Source of the DNA: Prionace glauca
Lineage: Eukaryota; Chordata; Chondrichthyes; Carcharhiniformes; Carcharhinidae
Reading direction: 5' to 3'
Length of the DNA stretch: 64,000 nt
Assembly (NCBI GenBank): GCA_037974335.1
Contig: CM075761.1
Span: 13,381,543 to 13,445,542 of the forward strand
Shown: in pieces, positions 30,645-42,192 of the stretch
Layout: every line of letters starts with the position of its first letter
Position numbering within the stretch: the stretch's first letter is position 1
The notes under the pieces: generated by a model
What the model saw: the letters and a program-made list of their open reading frames with translations, nothing else
Database searches by the model: none
Told to the model about the DNA's origin: nothing
Translations under genes and position numbers: made by a program

Positions 30645-30935
30645 TTCACAGCATCGCAGAATCCCTGCAGTGCAGTGAAAGGCCAATTGGCCCATTGAGC
30701 CTGCGCCAAGGACAATCCTACCCAGGTCCTATTCACGTCTTTATCCTGCAAATCCCCGTGACACTAAGGATCATTTTAGGAACGGCAATTAACCTAACCC
30801 GCAACGTCTTTGAACTGTGGAAGGAAACCGGAACACCCAGGGGAAACCCACACAGCCACCGGAAGTCCACTCAGTCACTGAAGGCCAGGATTAAATCCGG
30901 GTCCCCGGCGGTGTGGAGTAAGCCACTGGCAAAAC
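30645..30935 (-). mobile_element. SINE-a, old
   Basis: Minus-strand SINE: CAGTGCAGTGAAAGGCC tail block, core GAAACCGGAACACCCAGGGG, diverged head near 30900. Confidence 0.75.
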
Positions 30936-31610
30936 ACAGTGCAAATTTTAACACACTAAAAGATTACTTTTCATCCACAGACATTTTACGCCCCTCTGGC
31001 CTTCAACCAGAATCCAACAGTCTAACTGGAGAAGAAAAGCAGACGGCTTGCTGTGCGATTCCTGGATATCCGGTGGGTCGGAACTTCAGATCTTGTTGCA
31101 CGCGCAGTTTTGAACTTCCGGCAGGTTTCCTTCTCAATTTATGCGACGGTGCCCAACTGGAAACTGTATTCCTCTCTAATGTCAACTATTGTACAATTAA
31201 ATACTTCTTGCAATTCAACTTCAACCTTTTTAATTTCTAGTGCCTAATTTCTAATTTCCAATATCGGCGTTTACAATTCCACACTGCATTTTATACAGTG
31301 TGTGAGCACAGCGTAACGCAATGTATTAAGACAGGGTTTGAATATCAATGTAAGCTGTGTGATTCTATTTTGTTTAAGGGTTCAAAGGATATGCGTTTTG
31401 GGTGACTCTTCAGCTGATTAGAACAACATTTTCTGAGTCAATATGTGTGGTTTGGAAGTGGGTTAAGGACTGGCAAGCAGCTTAGCAACTGGGTGGGAGT
31501 TTCAACTCCATGAATATGAAATCTGTAGTTGAGTGCATCCCAATCCTTAATTGGTTGTAATCTGGTACTGTACACGGATATATGTATATATATATATTTA
31601 CCTGAAAGAG
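30936..31610. other. No recognised feature
   Basis: A plus-strand frame (30593-31240) crosses this region but its first part is SINE and it shows no domain. Nothing else recognised. Confidence 0.4.
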
Positions 31611-32075
31611 TACAAAGAACAAAGAGCAAAGAACAAAACAGCCCGGGAAACAGGCCCTTTGGCCCAACGAGCCCGCGCCGCCAAATCAACATTGTGAGTC
31701 TCCTCTTCCACCCATGACCCTTGTCTATACTTATGGCACTCCACATTGGAAACTAGATTGAGAGGAGACTAATTTAGAGACAATGTGTTGCACCAATCCG
31801 CCTAAGAACTCATCTTTGGGGCGTGGGAGGAAACCGGAGCACCCGGAGAAAACCCACACAAGCACAGGGAGAATGTGCAAACTCCCACAGACACTGGCCC
31901 AAATCCATGTACCTGCACAGCAAACAGTGATAGTCACTGAGCTGTCGTGTTGCCTAGCATCTGTCCCAGTTTGAGCGTACACTAACGACGTGAAGCACTA
32001 GGCTACTCTCGAAGAGAGCCCTCGTACGACCCATCGCGTGTATGCCCCTCGTTGGACAACAAGGCGGGCCGAAGC
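31611..32075 (-). mobile_element. CR1-d 3' UTR copy
   Basis: Tail AAAGAACAAAGAGCAAAGAA, GGGAAACAGGCCCTTTGGCC, SINE-like core, then complement of the CR1-d UTR (CCCCTCGTTGGACAACAAGG at 32045). No coding part kept. Confidence 0.85.
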
Positions 32076-32154
32076 ACGTGTGGATTAAAAGAGAAAAACA
32101 TGAAATGTTATCTGCAATCCATGTTCCAGTCTGCTAACAGGGTGAAGTTTAACC

Positions 32155-32504
32155 ATAGAACCCTACCATAGAACCCTACAGTGCAGAAACAGGCCCTTCG
32201 GCCCATCGAGTCTGCACCGAACACAATCCCACCCAGACCCTATCCCCATATCCCTACACATTTACCTGCTAATCCCTCTAACCTACACATCCCAGGACAC
32301 TAAGGGGCAATTTTTAGCATAGCCAATGAACCTAACCCGCACATCTTTGGACTGTGGGAGGAAACCGGAGCACCCGGAGAAAACCCACGCAGACACGAGG
32401 AGAATGTGCAAACTCCACACAGGCAGTGACCCGAGCCGGGAATCGAACCCAGGACCCTGGAGCTGTGAAGCAGCAGTGCTAACCACTGTGCTACCGTGCC
32501 GCCC
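32155..32504 (-). mobile_element. SINE-a, full length
   Basis: Complete young copy from a duplicated AGAACCCTACCATAGAACCC tail to the head ending TGCTACCGTGCCGCCC. Confidence 0.92.
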
Positions 32505-32811
32505 TGTGGATTTTATAGACTCGAAACTTAGAACTGTGATCATTTGCCACACGGGAAAAGGCAATTCTGCCAGGACTGTGTCAGCAGTATGAATCTGCTG
32601 TTTAGTCTCGCAGCCTAGCCAACTCCCAAATGCCCTGATAATTACTCCTCTTTGAACACTAACCTCATTATTTGTTTTTTTTTCCAGTAAGCATTAATAT
32701 TTACATTGTCTGTGGCTTTGACAAAAATAAACTTGCTGGCGGGGTTACTCATTATAAATTGAGAACAGAATTCTTGGAATTTCAGTCAATCGAATGAATG
32801 CATTTGAATTA

Positions 32812-33139
32812 TAGAACCCTACCGTGCTGAAAGAGGCCCTTCGGCCCATCATGTCTGCGCCGAACACAATCCCACCTATGCCCTGCCCCCATATCCCTAC
32901 ATATTGTACCCAGTTATCCCTCTAACCTACGCATCCCTGGACGCTACGGGACAAGTTCATAGCAGGGCCAATCAATCTAACCCGCACATCTTCGGGAGGA
33001 AACTGGAGCATCCGGAGGAACCCGACGCAGACACGAGGAGAACGTGCAAACTCCACACCGACAGTGACCCGAGCCGCGAATCGAGCCCAGGACCCTGGAG
33101 CTGTGAAGCAGCAGTGCTAACCACTGTGCTACCGTGCCA
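32812..33139 (-). mobile_element. SINE-a
   Basis: Moderately diverged complete copy (CCCTTCGGCCCATCATGTCT tail block; head AGCAGTGCTAACCACTGTGC). Confidence 0.88.
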
Positions 33140-33193
33140 TTTGAGATGCCTTTTCACTGAGATGATGCGATTGATTTTTGAATGATAGATAGA

Positions 33194-33379
33194 ATGATAG
33201 AACCCTACAGTGCAGAAACAGGCCCTTCGGCCCATCGAGTCTGCACCGAACACAATCCCACCCAGACCCTATCCCCATATCCCTACACATTTACCTGCTA
33301 ATCCCTCTAACCTACACATCCCAGGACACTAAGGGGCAATTTTAGCATAGCCAATGAACCTAACCCGCACATCTTTGGA
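33194..33379 (-). mobile_element. SINE-a 3' half
   Basis: Tail and body only, 5'-truncated within the core at ACCCGCACATCTTTGGA. Confidence 0.88.
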
Positions 33380-33494
33380 TTTAGTTCAATAATATTGGGC
33401 CAGAGATTCCAATCGTTCGTGGAAATGTATGTTCACCAAAAATAGTAAAACAAATGCATTCCTCCTTTTCCTGCATAGCTTTTGAAACCAGTTC

Positions 33495-33945
33495 AGCAAA
33501 CGTTCACTTGGAGAATCCCCAGTATGGAGGAATTGTGTTATGAGGAAAGGTTTAACAGTTTGGAGCTCTACCAATTGGAGTTGAGGACAATAAAAGGTGA
33601 TTTCAAATAAACAAGCAGGATTCTTAAAGAACTTGAGTGGTTACATGAAAGGATGGTACCCATCGTGGGAGAGCCTAGGACTGGAAGACATCATCTCAGA
33701 AACAAAAGGAGGTGCTGGCACAAGGCCTAGACGAGGGTTGATTTTTTGGAACTCCTTGCCAAAGAGAGATTCTAGGTGTACATTTAAGATTGAGATAGAT
33801 ATATATTTTGAAAGTAAGTGAATTAAGGGTTATTGGCAAAGGGCAGGGAAGTGGACAGAGGAATGTCAGATCAGGCGTGATCTTATTGAACGGCGAAGTA
33901 AGATTGATGGGCCGAATGACCTGCTCCTATCCCTGTTCTTAAATG
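33495..33945 (+). mobile_element. Old CR1 LINE 3' region
   Basis: Diverged C-terminal coding region (GTGTTATGAGGAAAGGTTTA), 3' UTR GAATTAAGGGTTATTGGCAA and tail GATGGGCCGAATGACCTGC. Confidence 0.75.
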
Positions 33946-33956
33946 CGACAGCAGAG

Positions 33957-34297
33957 GGGCGGCACGGTAGCACAGTGGTTAGCACTGATGCTTCACAGCT
34001 CCAGGGTCCTGGGTTCGATTCCCGGCTCGGGTCACTGCCTGTGTGGAGTTTGCACATTCTCCTCGTGTCTGCGTGGGTTTTCTCCGGGTGCTCCGGTTTC
34101 CTCCCACAGTCCAAAGATGTGCGGGTTAGGTTCATTGGCTATGCTGAAATTGCCCCTTAGTGTCCTGGGATGTGTAGGTTAGAGGGATTAGCAGGTAAAT
34201 GTGTAGGGATATGGGGATAGGGTCTGGGTGGGATTGTGTTCGGTGCAGACTCGATGGGCCGAAGGGCCTGTTTCTGCACTGTAGGGTTCTATGTAGA
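33957..34297 (+). mobile_element. SINE-a, full length
   Basis: Complete young copy, nearly identical to 9592-9942. Confidence 0.92.
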
Positions 34298-34594
34298 GCA
34301 TAAGTTAGATTCACTTTCTCACCGCTGTTGAACTTTGAAGTATTATCTAATCGAGATCCTCTTCTGCAGAAGGATGGTGTGTACTCGACAGATTAATTCT
34401 ATTGTCCTCGACAGGTGCGGCAGGTCTTGTTGAATTTATGCAGCATTTTCTGTTATTTTTTAAGATTTCCAGCATCTACAATATTTTGTTTTAGTTTAAT
34501 ATAACCAATCAATTTGATAGGGCAATAGCAGAGAAGTAATTGCCTCTGGTCCAGGATGACTCCAGAAATTATAGGCCAAAATTCCAATTCGAAA
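34298..34594. other. No recognised feature
   Basis: AT-rich; nothing recognised. Confidence 0.35.
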
Positions 34595-34818
34595 CATAGA
34601 AACATACATAGAACATAGAACATTTCAATGCAGTACAGGCCCTTCAGCCCTCGATGTTGTGCCAACCAGTTGGAACCAATCTAATGACCCTTTACCTAAA
34701 CTATTCCAACATTATCCATATGTTTGCAATGACAATTTGAATGCTCTTAAAGTTGGCGAGTCCACCACTGCTGCAGGCAGGACATTCCACGCCTTTACTA
34801 CCCTCTGAAAAAAGAGGA
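34595..34818 (-). mobile_element. CR1-b' tail fragment
   Basis: AACATAGAACATTTCAATGC, GGCCCTTCAGCCCTCGATGT and the end of the coding region. Confidence 0.85.
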
Positions 34819-34896
34819 TAAGTGACATGCGACATGAGTGATGCCAGGGAGCAATTAGTCACAGATTGGGAATGGGAATCTGGCATTCCTATCCAT

Positions 34897-35372
34897 CACA
34901 AAGAACAAAGAACAAGAACAACACAACACAGGAAACAGGCCCTTCGGCCCAACGAGCCCGCGCCGTCATCTTGACAATGTATTTTTCCTACACCTCCCTT
35001 GACCAGTGTCTATGCTTATGGTACCCCCATTGGAAACCAAATTCAGGGGAGAATAATTGAGGGACAATTTGTTACACCAATCAGCCTAAGAGCACATCTT
35101 TGGAGTATGGGAGGAAGTCGGAGCACCCGGAGGAAACCCACGCAACCACAGGGAGAATGCACAAACTCCCACAAACACTGACCCAAATCCATGTATCTGC
35201 ACAGCAAACATTGATAGACACTGAGCTGTAGTGGTGCCCATCTGCTGGTCCAGTTTTAAGCGTACACAAACGATGCGAAGTACTAGGCCACTCTCGAAAC
35301 TTCCAAGAGCAGCCCACGCACGGCCCGCGGTGTGCATGCCCCTCGTTTGACAACAAGGCCACATTAAATAAA
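34897..35372 (-). mobile_element. CR1-d 3' UTR copy
   Basis: Tail AAAGAACAAAGAACAAGAAC, GGCCCTTCGGCCCAACGAGC, core and UTR to CCCCTCGTTTGACAACAAGG. Confidence 0.85.
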
Positions 35373-35574
35373 AACTAACAATAATTGTTCCCAAGGCTAA
35401 GAAAATTCACTGTCCTGAAACATATCCTGGCAAATAGAAGTGAAATTAAATATTAGCCAGTATCTAATAGAATAGACTAGAGTGGATTAATAGCCCTTTC
35501 ATATGCCTCTTTAAGACAGGCAGTTGGGCAGTCTTATTTTCAGTGGAATACCAATTCAATGAGACAAGTTATGA

Positions 35575-35765
35575 CTCTGGGGACCCGGGATGGTGTTCCA
35601 CCACTGCCGTCGGTCAAATTCGCAATTAATAAAAAAAAGGGATTAACAGCGTAATGAAGACCACGAACCAATTGTTAATTGGCATAAAAAACTCAACTGG
35701 CTCATTAATGGCCATCCGTACTTGACCTGGTCAACATGTGACTCCAGGCCCACAGCAAGGTAGTC
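35575..35765 (+). mobile_element. SINE-D, old
   Basis: GGGACCCGGGATGGTG, AATAAAAAAAAGGGATTAAC, CTGGTCAACATGTGACTCCA; diverged. Confidence 0.6.
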
Positions 35766-35841
35766 GTTTATAGATTCATTTTTATTATTTTTTCTCCACA
35801 GACATTTTAATCACGCGTGAGCAGGTTCCATAACTCTTGTA

Positions 35842-36178
35842 TAGAACCCTACAGTGCAGAAACAGGCCCTTCGGCCCATCGAGTCTGCACCGAACACAAT
35901 CCCACCCAGACCCTATCGCCATATCCCTACACATTTTATCTGCTAATCCCTCTAACCTACACATCCCAGGACACTAAGGGGCAATTTTAGCATAGCCAAT
36001 GAACCTAACCCGCACATCTTTGGACTGTGGGAGGAAACCGGAGCACCCGGAGAAAACCCACGCAGACACGAGGAGAATGTGCAAACTCCACACAGGCAGT
36101 GACCCGAGCCGGGAATCGAACCCAGGACCCTGGAGCTGTGAAGCAGCAGTGCTAACCACTGTGCTACCGTGCCGCCCT
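35842..36178 (-). mobile_element. SINE-a, full length
   Basis: Complete young copy on the minus strand. Confidence 0.92.
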
Positions 36179-36402
36179 TAACTCTGGTCGGAGAGGAAAG
36201 AGAAAGCTCACAATCTCCGCCCCCAGAGACCAGATGTGCAGGAACTTTCCTCTGTTGGGCTGGAACGCCTTAATTTTCAACGGGTGCAAATTCAGCCATG
36301 GTTCTGCGCAATTTCTCTTTTGCCGTACTGAATGCAGATTAGCGCCTCATATTTTACTCTGGTATCTTTGCGTTCCTATTTTCCTGTCTTGGTATTTTCC
36401 TG

Positions 36403-37035
36403 TTATTGGTAGGGGGATTGAATTTTTATTGGTAGGGGGATTGAATTTAGGAGTCGCAGCGTCATGATGCAACTGTACACATCTCTGGTGCGGCCGCACT
36501 TGGAGTACTGTGTGCAGTTCTGGTCCCCACATTACAGGAAGGATGTAGAGGCTTTGGAGAGGGTGCAGAGGAGGTTTACCAGGATGTTGCCTGGTATGGA
36601 GGGGAGATCCTATGAGGAGAGATTGAGAGATTTGGGGTTGTTTTCGCTGGAAAGAAGGCGGCTAAGAGGGGATCTCATTGAAACATATAAGATGATTAGA
36701 GGTTCAGACAGGGTAGACAGTGATAGCCTTTTTCCTAGGATGGAGAAAGCTAGCACGAGGGGGCACGATTTTAATTTAAGGGGGGGTAGTTATAGGACAG
36801 ATGTCAGGGGTAGGTTCTTTACCCAGAGGGTGGTGAGGGACTGGAATGCCCTGCCAGCTGCAGTTGTAAATGCCCCTAGTTTGGGGGCGTTTAAAAGATC
36901 TGTGAATAGGTTTATGGATGAAAAGGGATTGGTTTAGGCTAGTGGGTCATTGTTTTGTAACTGGTCGGCGCAACATCGTGGGCCGAAGGGCCTGTTCTGC
37001 GCTGTAATGTTCTATGTTCTATGTTCTATGTTCAT
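36403..37035 (+). mobile_element. CR1-b LINE 3' end
   Basis: C-terminal coding region open for 157 codons (36464-36937; [20 protein letters not shown] to MDEKGLV), 3' UTR and ATGTTCT tail. The first 23 or so bases (TTATTGGTAGGGGGATTGAA) are duplicated at the 5' edge. Confidence 0.93.
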
Positions 37036-37380
37036 TGTTGCATTCTGTACCTGTATACAATATAACTGCAAGACACTCTTCAGACAATCTTTACAATGCA
37101 TCAGTTGCCGAGTTAGCAAAATATATGTAAAATGACATGTTTTTTTTCCGTTTTATCATCATTGACACCAGACCCGCTCGGCGCGCCCCTAAATGTATTT
37201 CATAAGTAGATATGTTAAAGGGAATTACCAGAACGAATCGTAGAACAGTAGGGAAAGTTAATAATAGGGCATACTTAAACATCTTTCCTCTGAATGTCCA
37301 TGGCATTCGGAATATAATTATTGAAAAGAAAATGCCACAATTTGGCACACATTAACATTGCAATGAAACTACAATGAAAA
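37036..37380. other. No recognised feature
   Basis: AT-rich; nothing recognised. Confidence 0.35.
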
Positions 37381-37384
37381 TATT

Positions 37385-37490
37385 CCATTCACCCCACTCC
37401 CGTGCGGGCTCTGCACAAACAGTAACCCAACCCACAAATCGAACCCGGGTCCAAGGCCGCTTTGCTAATCACTTGGCCACTGTGCCAGTT
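37385..37490 (-). mobile_element. SINE head fragment
   Basis: Minus-strand tRNA-like head (AAATCGAACCCGGGTCC is the B box complement; CACTTGGCCACTGTGCCA). Confidence 0.65.
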
Positions 37491-37924
37491 CGCAGTGCAA
37501 AAATTTCGTAGCTAGGGAAATGAGGAACATAAAACAATAGCCACCATCAAGGAAAAGGTACTTACATAATATTGGAATTGGAGACAGAAGACTGATCTCC
37601 ACAGCATGGTGACCTATCTCATCGGACCTTGAAGGAAGTGGCAGCAGGGATAATAGAGACATTGGCCGGATTCTACCGCCCTGCCTGTCACAAAAATCGG
37701 AGTGGGCAGGGGCAAATATTGGAAAGGTCTGTTGACCCCGAGCTGAATTTTGCTGTTTGGAGCCTAACGCAGTCTTAAAATGCCGCTCACAGGCTATAAT
37801 ATTCCAAAACAAAAAATCCCCTGGATTTCTGAATGATTCCAGTGGAGTAGAAAAGGCTCGTGCAATGCCATTGTTCCATGGAACGAGTGTTCCAGAATGT
37901 CGGAAAATATAGAGCACTTCCATT
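37491..37924. other. No recognised feature
   Basis: Minus-strand frame 37923-37465 (152 codons) has no recognisable domain. Nothing else seen. Confidence 0.35.
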
Positions 37925-38130
37925 AATGACTGTGGTTGGGAAATGGTTTGAATTCATTGTTAAGGAAATAGTGTGCACATTTGGAAAGACAACACTCAAT
38001 CTATCATTTAGCATTGTTTCATAAAGGGTAATGCACGTCTGAGTTAGTTTCACTGTTATTCGTAGTTGTAATGTGCAAAGTGGGCAATGGGGCCCTGGAG
38101 GTGCAGTATATCTAGACTTCAATAGGCATT
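37925..38130 (+). mobile_element. Old CR1 RT fragment
   Basis: In broken frames shows an RT-like GGAVYLDFNRHLT near 38097-38130, equivalent to VDVVFLDFQKAFD. It abuts the young CR1-c in the same orientation. Confidence 0.55.
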
Positions 38131-40312
38131 TGACTGGGGGAACGCGTTGGAAGGTAGGTCTGCTGAGGAGCAGTGGAGGATCTTTAAGGAGATCTTTCTT
38201 GGTGCTCAGCAGAAATTTATTCCGATGGTTAAAAAGGACAGTAGGAGGAGAGGTAATAAGCCGTGGATAACGAAGGAGGTGAAGGAAAGTGTTAAATTAA
38301 AAGCGGAGGAGTTTAGAGTAGCTAAGAGCAGTGGGCGAGAAGAGGATTGGGAAAGGTTTAAATGTCAACAAAGATTGACAAAGAAATTGATAAAGGAGGG
38401 TAGGAGAAGCTATGAGGCTGGGCTAGCACTTAATATAAAAAAGGATAGCAAGAGTTTTTATAAATATATAAAAAGGAAGAGGCTGGCTAGGATAAACGTT
38501 GGTCCTTTAGAGGATGAGAAAGGGGAGCTAGTGGTAGGGGATAGGGATATGGCTAAGGTCTTGAATAACTTCTTTGTTTCTGTCTTCACGGAGGAGGACG
38601 TGAATAATTTGCCGGGTGTTAGCGATGGAAAGGTGGTAGGAATGGAGGGTCTTAATGACATTACTGTTACTAGAGAGGTGGTGCTCGACAGACTGGAGGG
38701 GCTGATTGTGGACAAGTCCCCAGGACCGGATGGAATGCATCCGAGGGTTCTGAAAGAAATGGCGGAGGTGATAGTGGATGCCTTGGTGGTTATTTTCCAG
38801 ACGTCGCTGGATTCCGGGGAAGTGCCGGAAGATTGGAAAACGGCTAATGTTACGCCGTTGTTTAAGAAGGGTGGCAGGCAAAAGGCGGGGAATTATAGGC
38901 CGGTTAGTTTAACGTCTGTGGTAGGTAAAATGTTAGAAACCGTCATTAAGGAGGAAATAGCGAGGCATCTTGAGAGGAATTGCTTGATAGGGCGGACGCA
39001 ACACGGTTTCATTAAAGGGAAGTCGTGTCTGACAAATTTACTGGAGTTCTATGAGGATGTGTCTAGGGCAGTGGATGGAGGAGAGCCGGTGGATGTGGTC
39101 TTTCTGGATTTTCAGAAGGCGTTTGACAAGGTACCTCACAAGAGGTTATTGCAGAAGGTCAGGGGACATGGAGTTGGGGGTAGGGTGTTAGCGTGGATAG
39201 AGGATTGGTTGTCAAATAGGAGGCAGAGAGTGGGGGTCAATGGATGCTATTCGGATTGGCGGTTGGTGACTAGTGGGGTGCCCCAGGGGTCGGTGCTGGG
39301 GCCTCAGCTATTTACCATTTATATAGATGATCTGGAGGAGGGAACCGAGTGCAGGGTGTCGAAATTTGCTGATGACACCAAGATTGGGGGAAAGGCAAAT
39401 TGTGCGGAGGGTGTGGAGAGTCTGCAGAAGGATCTAGATAGGCTGGGCGAATGGGCCAGGAAATGGCAAATGGAATTTAATGTTGGCAAGTGTGAGGTGG
39501 TCCACTTTGGTAGGAGGAATGGTAGGAAGGACTATTACTTACGGGGCGAAAAACTGCAGCAGGCGACGGTGCAGAGGGACCTCGGGGTCCTTGTGCATGA
39601 GTCGCAAAAACCCAGCTTGCAGGTGCAGCAGGTGGTCAGGAAGGCGAATGGGATGCTGGCCTTCATAGCGAAGGGGATTGAATATAAAAGTAGGGAGGTC
39701 TTGCTGCAGCTGTATAGGGCATTGGTGAGGCCGCAGCTGGAGTACTGTGTGCAGTTTTGGGCGCCGCACCTGCGCAAGGATGTTTTGGCCCTGGAGGGAG
39801 TGCAGAGGAGGTTTACTAGGCTGATACCGGAGTTGAGGGGATTGAGCTATGAGGAGAGGCTGAATAAACTAGGCTTGTACTCGTTAGAGTTTAGAAGAAT
39901 GAGGGGAGATCTCATTGAGACGTATAAGATGATGAATGGGATGGATAGGATAGAGTTGGAGAGACTGTTCCCGCTCAAAAAAGACAGTAGGACTAGGGGG
40001 CACAGCCTCAAGATAAAGGGGGGGCGGTTTAGAACAGAGTTGAGGAGGAACTTCTTCACTCAAAGGGTGGTGAATCTCTGGAATTCTCTGCCCGTTGAAG
40101 TGGTGGAGGCTGCCTCGCTAAATATTTTTAAGAAACGGGTTGATGGGTTTTTGATAAGAGAAGGGATTAAGGGTTATGGGGAGAGGGCGGGAAGGTGGAG
40201 CTGAGTCACGACAGATCAGCCATGATCTTATTGAATGGCGGGGCAGGCTCGAAGGGCCAGATGGCCTACTCCTGCTCCTATTTCTTATGTTCTTATGTTC
40301 TTATGTTCTTAT
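38131..40312 (+). mobile_element. CR1-c LINE with 685-codon open RT frame
   Basis: Best-preserved retroelement in the window. The frame is open from about 38131 to the stop at 40204 (no ATG at its 5' end; it begins inside ORF2). Order: linker (AEEQWRIFKEIFLGAQQKF), SPGPDGMHPRVL, LFKKGGRQKAGNYRPVSLTS, VVFLDFQKAFDKVPHKRLL, SGVPQGSVLGPQLF, catalytic KFADDTKIGG, then the C-terminal region ([20 protein letters not shown]) ending GYGERAGRWS. 3' UTR of about 100 bases and TTCTTATG tail. The endonuclease and ORF1 are missing by 5' truncation, so it cannot move by itself. The open frame shows recent activity of CR1-c in this genome. Confidence 0.95.
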
Positions 40313-40383
40313 GACAACGTCTCACAAAGTAGTCATACAAAAATTATTTTCCAGCAGGGGAACTATTTTAGTGTAGAACCAGC

Positions 40384-40716
40384 ATAGAACCCTACAGTGC
40401 AGAAACAGGCCATTCGGCCCATCGAGTCTGCACCGAACACAATCCCACCCAGACCCTATCCCCATATCCCTACACATTTACCTGCTAATCCCTCTAACCT
40501 ACACATCCCAGGACACTGAGGGGCAATTTAGCATAGCCAATGAACCTAACCCGCACATCTTTGGACTGTGGGAGGAAACCGGAGCCCCCGGAGAAAACCC
40601 ACGCAGACACGAGGAGAATGTGCAAACTCCACACAGGCAGTGACCCGAGCCAGGAATCGAACCCAGGACCCTGGAGCTGTGAAGCAGCAGTGCTAACCAC
40701 TGTGCTACCGTGCCGT
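40384..40716 (-). mobile_element. SINE-a, full length
   Basis: Young complete copy on the minus strand. Confidence 0.92.
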
Positions 40717-40827
40717 GTGGTAGAATATTGACTGGCCATCAAAAAAAAGTGAATGGGGATTGTTATGAAGCTTTGGCTCAACCCCTCTTTGAGAACTATC
40801 ACATATCCACTCGAAGAGGCCTCACCT

Positions 40828-41590
40828 TATAAGACACCTTATAGAGACACGTAGGACAAGAGGCCATGGGCTTAAGGTGAGGGGGGAGAAGTACAACACA
40901 GATATTAGAGGGACGTTTATCACACAGAGGGTAGTGGGGGTATGGAATGCTCTGCCAAGTAAGGTGGTGGAGGCAAACACACTTGAGTCATTTAAGAGTA
41001 ACTTAGGCAAGCACATGACTGGGTTGCAGATGGGTGGACATAGGAGATTGTTTTAAATAAAGGTCATTAGCATTGGGGCGTCCCTGCTAATGTAAATGGA
41101 TATGGTATGATAATGTTTTTTCTCTTTTCATTCACAGGTTTTAAGTCGGTCCACCTCGTGTCCAACGAGGGGCATACACGCGATGGGTCGTACTGGGGCT
41201 GCGCTTGTTTGCTCGAGATTGGCCTAGTGCTTCATGTCGTTAGTGTGTGCCTAAACTGGACCAGATACTGGGCAAGACGGCAGCTCAGTGACTATCACTG
41301 ATTGCTGTGCAGACACCTGGATTTGGGTCGGTGTCTGTGGGAGTTTGCGCATTCTCCCCGTGTTTGCGTGGGTTTTCTCCGGGTGCTCTGGTTTCCTCCC
41401 ACACCCCAAAGATGTGCTCTTAGGCTGCTTGGCAGGAATAAATTGTCCCTAATTCAGATTCCCTCAATCTGGATGGCCAGAAAACATTAGACAGGGGTCC
41501 TGGGTGGAGAGGGGGACTGGTGATTTTGAGATGGCGGCGCGGGCTCGTAGGGCCTGTTTCCCGGACTGATTTTGTTCTTTGTTCTTTATA
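40828..41590 (+). mobile_element. CR1-d composite LINE 3' end
   Basis: CR1 coding end (GGACAAGAGGCCATGGGCTT, GGGTATGGAATGCTCTGCC) at 40840-41055, UTR GTGTCCAACGAGGGGCATAC, SINE-like core at 41330-41420, GGGCCTGTTTCCCGGAC, GTTCTTT tail. The same coding-UTR-core order occurs at 20.6 and 46.3 kb. Confidence 0.87.
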
Positions 41591-41972
41591 ATCCGTTAGA
41601 AGTGTGTAAGAATGGGTAACATCTGTCCTTCAGCAAATCATAATAACTCCTCTACATACTCTCTAAAATCAACAAGCAACAATGTATCTAACTCAGAGTG
41701 AACATATTCAATAATCTATTAACAAACCGAATAGCACACGATTCTAAAGGAATGTTGTTTTGATAAATATAATTTACTAACAGAACGTAGAATATTATTC
41801 ACTCTCGAAATTATAACCAGATCTGTCATCTTGTGGAATATTCTGTCTTCTTTCTTCTGTCTGGAATCTCTGAGTTTTTTTTTGGTTTCTGCTATTCCGA
41901 TGAGGCCTTGAGCTAAAATTTATTAGTTATGGCAGAGAACAGTTGCTGTGTCTCTGGAACTGAGGGCCAGCC
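41591..41972. other. No recognised feature
   Basis: AT-rich; nothing recognised. Confidence 0.35.
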
Positions 41973-42050
41973 GTCTCTCTCTCTCTCTCCCTCTTTCTCT
42001 CTTTCTGTCTCTCCCTCTCTCTCACTCCCTCTCTCAATCTCTCTCTCTCT
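41973..42050. repeat. CT-rich microsatellite
   Basis: Imperfect (CT)n. Confidence 0.92.
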
Positions 42051-42192
42051 AAACCCATGAGCTGTGGCAGGGGCTGTTCTCCAGTTTGTGCAATTGCCCC
42101 CCACCCACGTCCAACTGTCCCCCCGTACCTCCCCCTCCCCCGCCAATCTCTGATGTCACACAATCATCCCCACAGTAGGATTGATTCTCAGG

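Noticed and set aside
30593-31240. 215-codon frame with possible exon
   Set aside because: The first third is a minus-strand SINE, the rest has no domain or splice support.
32326-32592. Repeated frame beginning MNLTRTSLDCGRKPEHPEKT
   Set aside because: Recurs at 33866, 35999, 40540, 43144 and 58643; it is antisense SINE-a core, not a gene family.
38147-40204. 685-codon frame as a host gene
   Set aside because: CR1 reverse transcriptase with FADD and flanking 3' UTR and tail repeats; multicopy in the window.
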